From Acidobacteriota bacterium (lineage in GTDB: Bacteria > Acidobacteriota > UBA6911): DNA of 22,366 nt. The notes beneath the pieces were generated by a model. That model was not told where the DNA came from. It did no database searches and saw only the letters and a program-made list of their open reading frames with translations. A program made the translations under genes and the position numbers. Below, in pieces: positions 1 to 7,853 of the stretch (position 1 is its first letter; the number at the start of each line of letters is the position of its first letter). The stretch lies in contig JAHFUH010000022.1 of assembly GCA_023265215.1 (NCBI GenBank), positions 1 through 22,366 on the forward strand, read 5' to 3'.

Positions 1-1
1 C

Positions 2-139
2 ATGGGGCCTGATCCCTCGGCCGTTCTTGATAAGTTCAAAAAGCAAGCTTGGACTTTAAATCAGCAAATCAGTTTGCACTATACCACGAAGTGGCATGTA
101 CGCAATGCGGTTTTATTGCCATTGGGAAAAGGCTTATAG
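2..139 (+). CDS. Possible C-terminal tail of an upstream gene (partial)
   Basis: An open frame runs from the left edge to a TAG at 137-139 and gives 45 residues from the first ATG at position 2. The composition looks protein-like (an amphipathic DKFKKQAWTLNQQ stretch, then HYTTKWHVRNAVLLPLG), but I do not recognise a family. The frame may continue to the left of the window. No ribosome-binding site can be judged for the ATG at the edge, so it is as likely an internal Met as a start. It could equally be a chance open frame. Confidence 0.25.
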   Translation: MGPDPSAVLDKFKKQAWTLNQQISLHYTTKWHVRNAVLLPLGKGL

Positions 140-146
140 CGCACCC

Positions 147-162
147 CTATCTCAACAGATAG
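147..162. promoter_or_regulatory. Dyad CTATCT-CAAC-AGATAG, possible activator site
   Basis: A perfect 6-bp inverted repeat with a 4-bp spacer lies about 170 bp upstream of the -24 element of the sigma-54 promoter. Enhancer sites for NtrC-family activators are usually dyads 80-200 bp upstream, so the position fits. The assignment is inference. It could instead be a weak hairpin behind the open frame that ends at 139. Confidence 0.25.
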
Positions 163-245
163 CCTGCACCCCAGAAGTGCTGACCTGATATTTTATTTGA
201 GACCGCATATGGCGATCTGAATTAGATGTGTGAAAATGAACATGG

Positions 246-263
246 CTGTTGAAAAACCAACAG
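246..263. promoter_or_regulatory. Dyad CTGTTG-N6-CAACAG, possible activator site
   Basis: A perfect 6-bp inverted repeat with a 6-bp spacer is centred about 80 bp upstream of the -24 GG of the sigma-54 promoter, a usual place for an NtrC-type enhancer site. The half-site CAACAG occurs again at 153-158 inside the other dyad. Binding by the regulator encoded at 8945-10393 is inference. Confidence 0.3.
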
Positions 264-332
264 TCTTCTGAGCCGGGGAAATTGCGCATCCAAGAAGTTG
301 TTCAAGAATAAAGGTTTTCGGCCTGATTACTT

Positions 333-349
333 TTGGTGCGCCAATTGCA
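333..349 (+). promoter_or_regulatory. Sigma-54 (-24/-12) promoter of the metal efflux operon
   Basis: The site reads TTGG-TGCG-CCAA-TTGC-A. The invariant GG (335-336) and GC (347-348) are separated by exactly 10 bp, as RpoN requires, and it matches the consensus TTGGCACG-N4-TTGCA at all but two defined positions. Transcription would begin near 360, leaving about a 40-nt leader before the ATG at 401. An NtrC-family activator and its kinase lie about 8.5 kb downstream next to the same operon, which strongly supports the call. Confidence 0.7.
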
Positions 350-400
350 CTACCAGAACAGCATGAGCTATCCAGGAAGCCGCTTTGGGGAGGAACTGAA

Positions 401-1756
401 ATGATTTCACGATTTAGAACAGCATGCCGTGTTCTTTTTGGGATTTCACTTGTATTGTTATTTGTTCAATGTTCCTGGGCGGCATCGGACGCAGCCATAT
501 CCCCCAATATGAATGCGACATATGCGGAAACCTCCGTGGAATCCCAGAGAAGCAGCGACCTGGTCCGGCTGGATGATTTGATCTCAGAGCTTCTCAAAAG
601 TAATCCGGATCTGGGTGCTGCAAGAAAGAGATATGAGGCGGCACTAACTCGACCTGCACAAGAAGGTGCGCTTCCCGACCCCAGGATCACTGTCGGATGG
701 GTCAGCAACGGCTATCCTTTGCCTGGAGGCGGGTTGGGTTCTGATGCAACAAGCAATATCGGCTTTCAGGTGGCCCAGGAATTTCCTTACCCTGGGAAGT
801 TGGCACTCAAAAGCGGCATGGCACGCAAGGAAGCTGACGGGGAAGCTCAAATGTATCGAGCCAGGGAGCTTGGTCTTATCACTCAGCTTAAAAACAGGTT
901 CTATGAATTAACATTCGCCTATCAAGCCATTGACCTGTTGAATCGCAATCAGGAGCTGCTCCAGCAGCTGGCTAGAGTGGCTGATGCCCGATATGCCGCA
1001 GGAAAGGCCATGCAGCAGGATGTAATCAAAGCGGGGATAGAAGTATCCATCCTGGAAACGCGGCTCGTCTCGCTTGAGCAAAAAACGCACGTCCTGGCTG
1101 CCGAAATCAATTCGATTCTCAACCTTCCAATTGATAGCCCTTTGGGGCGGCCAGAGCCCATTGCAGATATCCCTTCAATCGAATCGATTGCATCGATTCA
1201 GGCAATAGCCAATCAGACTTCGCCCATGGTTCGAGCTCAGCAGGCCATTATTGACAGCCGTCAACTTGGCGTGCAGGCGGCACGGAAGGAATACTATCCC
1301 GACTTCGATGTCATGAGCGGGTATTACAATCAGGGCGCTATGAAACCTATGTGGGAATTCAAAGTTCAGGTGAAAATCCCTCTCTATTACTGGAGAAAAC
1401 AGCGTTACGGGCTCGAGGAAGCCGGACTGAGACTGAATGAAGCGCAGCGGACCTATCGGTCTATCCAGCAGGATTTGAGTTCCAGGATTCGCGAACGTTT
1501 TCTGGCGGCCGAAGCAGCACGCAAGCTGTTGGACCTGTATTCGAAGCGTATTGTTCCTCAATCCGAATTGGCGCTGGAATCTTCGCTTGCCAGTTACGAA
1601 ACGGGAGGATTGGACTTTCTCACCGTGCTCTCCAACTTCGTCACGATCCGTGAATACCGAATAAGCTATTACGAGCAGCAAGCAGAGTACATGAAGGCCT
1701 TGGCTGGACTGGAAGAGCTGACAGCCTCGTCAGCATTTGAGGCAAAGAGCAAATAG
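401..1756 (+). CDS. TolC-family outer membrane efflux protein (CusC-like)
   Basis: This is the outer membrane channel of a tripartite RND metal exporter, 451 aa, the usual length. Residues 1-28 form a signal peptide with hydrophobic core VLFGISLVLLFV. A cysteine at 24 follows, but the preceding FVQ is a poor lipobox, so signal peptidase I cleavage near SWA is more likely than lipidation. Two outer-membrane-efflux repeats follow (about 55-250 and 265-445), rich in the long coiled helices of TolC proteins. The start is supported by GGGAGG seven bases upstream. It is first in the operon behind a sigma-54 promoter. An inserted foldback element separates it from the adaptor gene. Function in Cu/Ag efflux is inferred from the next two genes. 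Confidence 0.92.
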   Translation: MISRFRTACRVLFGISLVLLFVQCSWAASDAAISPNMNATYAETSVESQRSSDLVRLDDLISELLKSNPDLGAARKRYEAALTRPAQEGALPDPRITVGWVSNGYPLPGGGLGSDATSNIGFQVAQEFPYPGKLALKSGMARKEADGEAQMYRARELGLITQLKNRFYELTFAYQAIDLLNRNQELLQQLARVADARYAAGKAMQQDVIKAGIEVSILETRLVSLEQKTHVLAAEINSILNLPIDSPLGRPEPIADIPSIESIASIQAIANQTSPMVRAQQAIIDSRQLGVQAARKEYYPDFDVMSGYYNQGAMKPMWEFKVQVKIPLYYWRKQRYGLEEAGLRLNEAQRTYRSIQQDLSSRIRERFLAAEAARKLLDLYSKRIVPQSELALESSLASYETGGLDFLTVLSNFVTIREYRISYYEQQAEYMKALAGLEELTASSAFEAKSK

Positions 1757-1768
1757 GGTTATGACCCC

Positions 1769-2088
1769 AGGAGCCTGTCCGTGTATTAGGAGGGGTCGCG
1801 CGTATGGGGCTTGCACGGCGAGCGCAAGCGCGAGGAGGAGTCGATGCGGAGACATCGTTGACGACGAGCAACGCGGCGATCGCGCTGGGCCGCTGCGCGG
1901 ACCCAGACCGTGCAACCCCCATGCGGCTGGGACTTCGGACCCAGATCCCTTCGGGTTCAGGCTTCGCGCGGGCATCTGCAGCATTGCTGCTCCTCGACGA
2001 TGTCCCTGCATCGCCTGCATCGCGGCGCCTTACATCTGCCCGCGAGAAGCCAGGAACGCGGCCCTTCCTAATACTCGGACGGGCTCCT
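1769..2088. mobile_element. 320-bp foldback/MITE-like element with 32-bp terminal inverted repeats
   Basis: The ends at 1769-1800 and 2057-2088 are inverted repeats matching at 28 of 32 positions; shared blocks are AGGAGCC, GTCCG, GTATTAGGA and CGCG. A second internal inverted pair, 1842-1874 and 1981-2013, matches at 26 of 33 positions, so most of the element can fold back on itself. It is GC-rich compared with the flanking genes and carries no transposase. Open frames inside it (for example 1804-2124) look like by-products of the repeat. It starts 12 bp after the outer membrane gene stop and ends 32 bp before the adaptor start. No clear target-site duplication is visible. A rearranged inverted copy of the core (1857-2043) lies at 22225-22366. 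Confidence 0.75.
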
Positions 2089-2120
2089 AGCCGCAGTGTA
2101 ATTTTGCGTGAGGAACAACA

Positions 2121-3560
2121 ATGAGGAACTTTATCCTGGGTTTCATGTTGGCAGTAATCCTGTTTGGAGGCGGTTACTGGCTGATTTCAAAACACAACAA
2201 CAAGGGGGGAGCTTCGGCTGTTGAAAAGGCAGCTGTCAAGTACCATTGCCCAATGCACCCGACATATATTTCGGACAAACCGGGCGATTGCCCAATTTGC
2301 GGTATGAAACTGGTTCCCATGGAAAGCGCCAATGAACATGAAAAGGCTGTAAAAGAGCAAGCCGGGCATCCGGGAGATAAAGCTCTTGTGAAAAAAGAGC
2401 GCAGGATTCTCTATTATGTGGACGCCATGAATCCCACCCTCCGTTCGGATAAGCCCGGCAAAGCTCCGGACGGTATGGACATGGTTCCTGTCTATGAAGA
2501 AGAAACTCCTGAAGGTGGGGATAGTTCCGTTCCTGGCTACGTACCGGTAACTATCACTTCCGAACGCCGGCAGACGATGGGAATCATAACGGAAGAAGCC
2601 AAGGTAATGGATTTGGAGCAAAGCATCCGGACGGTGGGCCGGGTGACGGCTGACGAAACCCGGATCCATCACATTCATACCAAGTTTGAGGGATACATTG
2701 AGCAAATCTATGTGAATTTTGTTGGGCAGTATGTGAAGCAGGGCGATCCATTATTCTCGATCTACTCGCCCGAGCTGCTGGCCAGTCAACGGGAATATCT
2801 ATTGGCGCTTAAGGCAAGAGAACAGATGAATGGAGCCGGGCAAGGATTGAGATTACCTGGAGTTGACCTGGTGGAATCGGCCCGCGAGAGGCTATCGCTC
2901 TGGGATATTCCTAACGACCAAATTGCACAAATAGAAAAGACCCGCGAACCCATCAGGGCATTGCTAATTCGTTCTCCTATGAGAGGGTTCATCAGCGCTA
3001 AAACGGCGATCCAGGGGATGAAAGTCATGCCCTCGGACACCCTTTACGACATCACGGATCTTTCATCCATTTGGGTCCTGGCGGATGTTTATGAGGTCAA
3101 TCTCCCTTTTGTGAAGATCGGCTTGCCTGCCGTGATCCAGCTCCCCTATCAATCCGGAATAACCCTTCGGGGCCGGGTGACTTTTATAGATCCCACGCTG
3201 GATGAGAAAACCAGGACCGTGAAGGCGCGTTTAGAATTTCCTAATCCCGGCGAGAAGCTGAAGCCTGAAATGTATGTGGATGTTATTTTCGGCGGAACAA
3301 TGGGAAGAGGGATTGCAGTGCCCGAAAGCGCCGTCATCTCTACGGGTGAACGTATGATCGTGTTTGTTGCCAAGGGAGATGGAGTCTTCGAACCGCGAGC
3401 AGTTGTGACTGGCATCAAGGTTCGAGGATGTTATGAAATCAAAAAAGGTATTGCGGCTGGCGAGAAAGTGGTCACTGGAGCCAACTTCCTATTAGATTCC
3501 GAATCAAAGCTCAAAGCTTCCATTTCAAGCGCGAGTGATGAGCATAAGCACGGACAATAG
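2121..3560 (+). CDS. cusB: CusB-type RND periplasmic adaptor with heavy-metal-binding motif
   Basis: Membrane fusion protein (479 aa) joining the RND pump to the outer membrane channel. Residues 3-22 are an N-terminal membrane anchor with no lipobox cysteine. Residues 41-66 are a heavy-metal-binding motif with C43, M45, H46, C57, C60 and M62 (YHCPMHP, then CPICGMKLVP). A second segment at about 97-126 is the usual CusB N-terminal motif with M103, M119 and M121 (DAMNP and DGMDMVPVYE). Barrel-sandwich, helical and beta-barrel domains follow from about 150 to 465, and the tail is His-containing (DEHKHGQ). GAGG lies seven bases before the ATG. Fusion of the Cys motif to the adaptor is common in environmental CusB/CzcB homologs. 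Cu/Ag is the likeliest substrate; other soft metals are possible. Confidence 0.92.
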   Translation: MRNFILGFMLAVILFGGGYWLISKHNNKGGASAVEKAAVKYHCPMHPTYISDKPGDCPICGMKLVPMESANEHEKAVKEQAGHPGDKALVKKERRILYYVDAMNPTLRSDKPGKAPDGMDMVPVYEEETPEGGDSSVPGYVPVTITSERRQTMGIITEEAKVMDLEQSIRTVGRVTADETRIHHIHTKFEGYIEQIYVNFVGQYVKQGDPLFSIYSPELLASQREYLLALKAREQMNGAGQGLRLPGVDLVESARERLSLWDIPNDQIAQIEKTREPIRALLIRSPMRGFISAKTAIQGMKVMPSDTLYDITDLSSIWVLADVYEVNLPFVKIGLPAVIQLPYQSGITLRGRVTFIDPTLDEKTRTVKARLEFPNPGEKLKPEMYVDVIFGGTMGRGIAVPESAVISTGERMIVFVAKGDGVFEPRAVVTGIKVRGCYEIKKGIAAGEKVVTGANFLLDSESKLKASISSASDEHKHGQ

Positions 3561-3614
3561 GGAATACAGCGACAGGCTATTCCCGATCGGATTTGCATCA
3601 GAGATGAGGAAAAG

Positions 3615-6600
3615 ATGATTGAGAAACTCATAGCATTTTCTGCCAGAGAGAAATACATCGTCCTGATGTTCACTGCCGCTGTTGTCGCCTTCGGCATCTG
3701 GACGCTTTATAACCAGCCGGTAGATGCCATCCCGGACCTGTCCGATACCCAGGTGATCGTTTATTCCCGATGGGACCGCTCACCGGACATCATTGAAGAT
3801 CAGGTTACCTATCCGATTATCACCGCGCTTTTGGGTGCGCCAAAAGTCAAGGCCATCCGTGGTTTTTCCGACTTCGGATTTTCCTATGTCTACATCGTCT
3901 TCGAAGATGGAACGGACATCTACTGGGCCAGAAGCCGGGTCCTGGAGTACTTGAATAAAGTAACCTCTTCCTTGCCGCAGGGGGTAAAAACCGAAATCGG
4001 TCCCGATGCTACCGGAGTGGGCTGGGTGTTTCAGTATGCTCTTGTGGATAAAAGCGGCACGCATTCGCTGGCGGATATGCGCTCTTTTCAGGATTGGAAC
4101 CTGCGCTATGCACTGCAATCGGTCCCCGGAGTGGCTGAGGTTGCCAGCGTGGGAGGTTTTCAGAGCCAATATCAAATTACGGTCGACCGGACCCGGCTGG
4201 CCGCCTACAACATCCCTCTCATGATGGTCTCGGATGCAGTGCGCAATGCCAATATGGAGGTGGGAGGACGCCTGATTGAATTCTCCGGCGCTGAATATAT
4301 GGTGCGCGGTCATGGCTATGTGAAGAATGTGGAGGATCTGGAGCAGATCGTCGTCAAGACCGATGAACGAGGTACGCCGGTGCTGCTGCGAGATCTTGCC
4401 AGGATCGAGAGAGGACCGGAAATGCGCCGTGGCGTTGCCGATCTCGACGGAAAGGGGGACGCAGTCGGAGGCATTGTTGTGATGCGGCACAGTGAGAACG
4501 CCGACAAAGTGATTCGCAGCGTCAAAGAGAAATTGAAGGAACTTGAACCGTCGCTACCCAAAGGAGTCCAGGTAGTTACCACCTACGATCGATCGGAGTT
4601 GATCGAGCGCTCCATCGACAATCTCAAAGAAGAGCTGATCCTGGAAATAATCATTGTCAGTTTTGTGATCCTCATCTTCTTGTGGCATATCCCTTCCGCC
4701 ATCATTCCAATTGTAACCATCCCGGTTTCGGTTCTGCTTGCATTCATCCCTATGCGATTGATGGGGATGAACTCCAACATTATGTCCATGGCTGGGATCG
4801 CGATCTCCATTGGCGTTCTGGTGGACGGAGCCATTGTAGAAGTGGAGAACGCGTACAAGAAGCTGGAGCTCTGGATCGAAGGAGGCCGGAAAGGGGATTT
4901 CCATGCCATTCGATTGGAGGCTCTAAAAGAAGTCGGTCCATCCGTCTTCTTTTCCTTGCTCGTAATTGCCGTGGCCTTTTTGCCGGTGTTTACTCTGGTT
5001 GATCAGGAAGGGCGCCTGTTTCGACCGCTGGCTTTCACAAAGAACTTTGCCATGGCTATAGCGGCGATTCTGGCGGTGACGCTGGATCCCGCCATGCGCA
5101 TGCTGTTTGCCCGCATGGATTATTTCACCTTCCGGCCCCGCTGGATCGCCTGGATTACCAACCAGGTAACAGTTGGGAAATATTATCGGGAAGAAAAGCA
5201 TCCCATCAGCCGCATACTTTTCAGGATTTATGAACCTCCGGCCCGGCTGGTACTCAAGCACCCTAAAACCACAATTGCAATTGCCTTGTTGCTTGTGGCC
5301 ACCACCGTCCCGGTCTATTTGAAGCTGGGCAGTGAATTTATGCCGCCGCTTAATGAGGGTTCTATTCTCTATATGCCCACCACTCTCCCTGGCATTTCAG
5401 TGTCCGAGGCTCAGGCGATCCTGCAACATCAAGACGAGATGATCATGGGCTTCCCTGAAGTGACACGAGTATTTGGCAAGGCGGGGAGGGCTGAGACCTC
5501 AACGGACCCGGCGCCCTTTTCAATGATGGAGACCACGATCCTTCTCAAACCGCAGTCGGAGTGGCGATTCAAAAAACAGTGGTACTCAAGCTGGTCTCCG
5601 GATTGGCTAAAAAATCTTGTACTCCGGAGGATTGCCCCAGAGCACATCTCCTGGGAAGACCTTATCAATGAGATGGATCAAACAGTGAAGATTCCAGGAG
5701 TCACCAATGCCTGGACCATGCCTATCAAAGCGCGCATTGACATGTTGACAACGGGCGTGCGCACACCCGTTGGGATCAAAATATTCGGATCCGATCTCGC
5801 GGAAATTGAAAAGATCGGTGGCCATTTGGAGGCATTATTAAAGGACCTTCCCGGGACGCGCTCAGTTTTTGCCGAGCGGGTCGCCGGCGGCTACTTTGTG
5901 GATTTCAACCTGAAGCGGGATCAACTAGCCCGCTATGGTCTTTCGGTGGCAGATGCCCAGAACATCATCCTGTCAGCCATCGGCGGTGAGTCCGTGACAA
6001 CCACAATTGAAGGGAGAGCCAGATACTCCGTCAATGTCCGTTATCCTCGGGAGTTGCGGGATAACATGGAACGGCTGTCTCAAGTGCTGGTTCCTACTCC
6101 TATGGGAGCACAAATCCCGATGGCGCAAATAGCCGATATTCGCAAGGCGACAGGTCCGTCGATGATCCGCGATGAAAACGGAATGCTGGCAGGTTATGTT
6201 TTTGTGGATATGTCATCCAGTGATATCGGCGGTTATGTAGAGAAAGCCAAAGAATTGGTTCGGCAAAAGCTCCCCTTGCCTCAAGGCTATTCCCTGGTTT
6301 GGAGTGGGCAATACGAAAACATGCTGCGCGTGCGGGAGCGGCTCAAGATCGTCATCCCGGTAACGCTGGTTTTGATTTTCGCACTGCTCTATATGAACAC
6401 CAAATCGGCTTTTAAAGCTTCGGTGGTCATGATGGCTGTGCCCTTTTCCCTGATCGGCGCAGTCTGGCTGATGTATGGGCTGGGGTACAACATCTCGATT
6501 GCTGCTTGGGTGGGGATGATAGCCCTGATGGGGCTTGATGCGGAGACGGGCGTCTTTATGCTGCTCTTCCTGGATCTGTCTTATGGAGAAGCAAAACGGC

Positions 6601-6899
6601 AGGGGAAGCTTACTAATAAGCAAGGTTTGATTGAGGCGATTATCCACGGTGCAGTGAAACGGATCCGACCGAAAGCCATGACCGTGACGGCTGCTTTCAT
6701 GGGTCTCATGCCCATTATGTGGTCTATCAAGACCGGAGCCGACATGATGAAAAGGGTTGCGGCTCCTATGGTGGGTGGGTTGGCCACCTCTTTCCTTTTG
6801 GAGTTGCTGGTTTATCCCGCCATTTATTACCTGTGGAAATGGCGGACAGAAGTAAAGGACCAGAATTTTGGGCAGCTTGCTGAGATTAAGGGACACTGA
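3615..6899 (+). CDS. cusA: CusA/CzcA-family heavy-metal efflux RND transporter
   Basis: Inner membrane proton-driven metal pump, 1094 aa, slightly longer than E. coli CusA. TM1 lies at about 13-31. TM4 carries the proton-relay Asp D404 in IGVLVDGAIVEVEN. E976 (GLDAETGVFM) and K1020 (IRPKAMTV) match the charged relay residues of CusA. By my alignment from memory, two of the three copper-binding methionines of E. coli CusA are kept, M637 (FSMMETT) and M710 (RIDMLTTG), while the third is Leu776 (RYGLSVAD). The porter domains are intact and there is no frameshift. GAGGAAAAG precedes the ATG. The gene follows the adaptor by 54 bp. Cu(I)/Ag(I) specificity is likely but not certain given the changed methionine. 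Confidence 0.94.
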   Translation: MIEKLIAFSAREKYIVLMFTAAVVAFGIWTLYNQPVDAIPDLSDTQVIVYSRWDRSPDIIEDQVTYPIITALLGAPKVKAIRGFSDFGFSYVYIVFEDGTDIYWARSRVLEYLNKVTSSLPQGVKTEIGPDATGVGWVFQYALVDKSGTHSLADMRSFQDWNLRYALQSVPGVAEVASVGGFQSQYQITVDRTRLAAYNIPLMMVSDAVRNANMEVGGRLIEFSGAEYMVRGHGYVKNVEDLEQIVVKTDERGTPVLLRDLARIERGPEMRRGVADLDGKGDAVGGIVVMRHSENADKVIRSVKEKLKELEPSLPKGVQVVTTYDRSELIERSIDNLKEELILEIIIVSFVILIFLWHIPSAIIPIVTIPVSVLLAFIPMRLMGMNSNIMSMAGIAISIGVLVDGAIVEVENAYKKLELWIEGGRKGDFHAIRLEALKEVGPSVFFSLLVIAVAFLPVFTLVDQEGRLFRPLAFTKNFAMAIAAILAVTLDPAMRMLFARMDYFTFRPRWIAWITNQVTVGKYYREEKHPISRILFRIYEPPARLVLKHPKTTIAIALLLVATTVPVYLKLGSEFMPPLNEGSILYMPTTLPGISVSEAQAILQHQDEMIMGFPEVTRVFGKAGRAETSTDPAPFSMMETTILLKPQSEWRFKKQWYSSWSPDWLKNLVLRRIAPEHISWEDLINEMDQTVKIPGVTNAWTMPIKARIDMLTTGVRTPVGIKIFGSDLAEIEKIGGHLEALLKDLPGTRSVFAERVAGGYFVDFNLKRDQLARYGLSVADAQNIILSAIGGESVTTTIEGRARYSVNVRYPRELRDNMERLSQVLVPTPMGAQIPMAQIADIRKATGPSMIRDENGMLAGYVFVDMSSSDIGGYVEKAKELVRQKLPLPQGYSLVWSGQYENMLRVRERLKIVIPVTLVLIFALLYMNTKSAFKASVVMMAVPFSLIGAVWLMYGLGYNISIAAWVGMIALMGLDAETGVFMLLFLDLSYGEAKRQGKLTNKQGLIEAIIHGAVKRIRPKAMTVTAAFMGLMPIMWSIKTGADMMKRVAAPMVGGLATSFLLELLVYPAIYYLWKWRTEVKDQNFGQLAEIKGH

Positions 6900-6949
6900 T
6901 GAGGATTGGCCGCGTAAGGAAGAAACCGAATAGGCTTGTGAGAGGGATT

Positions 6950-7651
6950 ATGAAAAGAACTATGCTGCTATTATTTTGGCCGGTTATTCTCAGTAGCCTG
7001 AGCATGGCGGCGGCGGACATAAAGCTAAGAGTCAGGCACGACCATGGGATCAAAAGCTGCCAGGGGGAGATCATTTTTGGCGAATCGACGGTCGCCTATG
7101 AGACAACGAACAAAAAGCATGCCCGTGTATGGAAATATCAAGACATTCAACAGATTGGCCTGTTGGGTCCGAAAAGACTGGCTATCCTCACGTACGAAGA
7201 CCGGAAGATTGTCTTTGGAAAAGACCGAGTTTTTAATTTTGAAATTCTCGATGGGGAGGTGAATGAGGCTACTTGGATCTTCCTTGAAAAGCATGTAACC
7301 AAGCCCCTGGTTTCCGAAATTATCCCGGCGGGCGTTCCGGTTAAATACTCAATACCCGTTAAACATCTGAAGGGATGGGGCGGAACACAGGGAACTCTTG
7401 AGATCACGGATAGTTTTGTGGTTTATCTAACCGCCGCCCGATCAGATTCCAGGGTTTGGCGGTATGAGAATATCGGCTCGGTTGGCAGTACGGGACCTTA
7501 TCAATTGAGGTTGACTACCATGGAGCGAGTCAATGGAGAGTATGGCGGCGAAAAGAATTTCATCTTTGATCTGAAAGAGCGCCTCAACAAAGAGGCCTAT
7601 GATTTTATTTGGTGGAAGCTGAACGGTCCGGGAATTTCGGCCGTTCCATAG
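6950..7651 (+). CDS. Exported two-repeat beta-rich protein of unknown function
   Basis: I do not recognise a characterised family. From the ATG at 6950 the protein has 233 aa: a signal peptide (KRTMLLLFWPVILSSLSMA) and two similar halves, each with a GxxxxxxxxxVxY strand pattern leading to RVWKYQDIQQIG in the first half and RVWRYENIGSVG in the second, then LGPKRLAILTYE and TGPYQLRLTTME. The halves resemble small PH-like or beta-sandwich domains. An in-frame ATG at 6899 overlaps the pump stop codon as TGATG and has AAGGG upstream, so a 250-aa form is possible. I prefer 6950 because the signal peptide then starts at the N terminus and GAGAGGG lies just before it. It is last in the efflux operon, so a periplasmic accessory role in metal resistance is plausible but inferred. 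Confidence 0.75.
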   Translation: MKRTMLLLFWPVILSSLSMAAADIKLRVRHDHGIKSCQGEIIFGESTVAYETTNKKHARVWKYQDIQQIGLLGPKRLAILTYEDRKIVFGKDRVFNFEILDGEVNEATWIFLEKHVTKPLVSEIIPAGVPVKYSIPVKHLKGWGGTQGTLEITDSFVVYLTAARSDSRVWRYENIGSVGSTGPYQLRLTTMERVNGEYGGEKNFIFDLKERLNKEAYDFIWWKLNGPGISAVP

Positions 7652-7657
7652 CTTTTT
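7621..7657 (+). terminator. Weak candidate terminator of the efflux operon
   Basis: GAACGG at 7621-7626 pairs with CCGTTC at 7641-7646 and five T residues follow at 7653-7657. The stem overlaps the stop codon region of the last operon gene, and the gap to the T run is six bases, so it is not a textbook intrinsic terminator. Confidence 0.25.
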
Positions 7658-7803
7658 CGCAATCCCGAAGTTGAGAATTCGACTAAATTTAGCAATCCAC
7701 ACCATATCTCCATAAATTTCTGAATTCTCATCAATCGGAGACTTTGGCTGCGTAGCTGGGAATCATGGCGATGAGGAATATGCAGGGGCTTCATCTCTGG
7801 AAA

Positions 7804-7818
7804 GGAATTGACAATTCC
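7804..7818 (-). terminator. Weak candidate terminator behind the histidine kinase
   Basis: GGAATT-N3-AATTCC is a perfect short hairpin about 35 bp past the kinase stop codon. On the minus strand it is followed only by TTTCC, so termination there is uncertain. The convergent layout makes a terminator in this gap likely. Confidence 0.25.
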
Positions 7819-7853
7819 AACAGGATGGAATCACCAGGAGATTGGCAGGCTGT

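Noticed and set aside
85..110. TGGCATG...GC near 93-109 as a sigma-54 promoter
   Set aside because: The spacing between GG and GC is 12, not 10, and the TTGC element is missing.
401..490. Lipoprotein signal for the outer membrane channel (Cys24)
   Set aside because: FVQC does not fit the lipobox; a small residue before Cys is missing.
1804..2124. 106-residue open frame ending at the cusB start with an ATGA-type overlap
   Set aside because: It lies almost wholly inside the foldback element, follows the repeat's composition, and overlaps other equally open frames on both strands.
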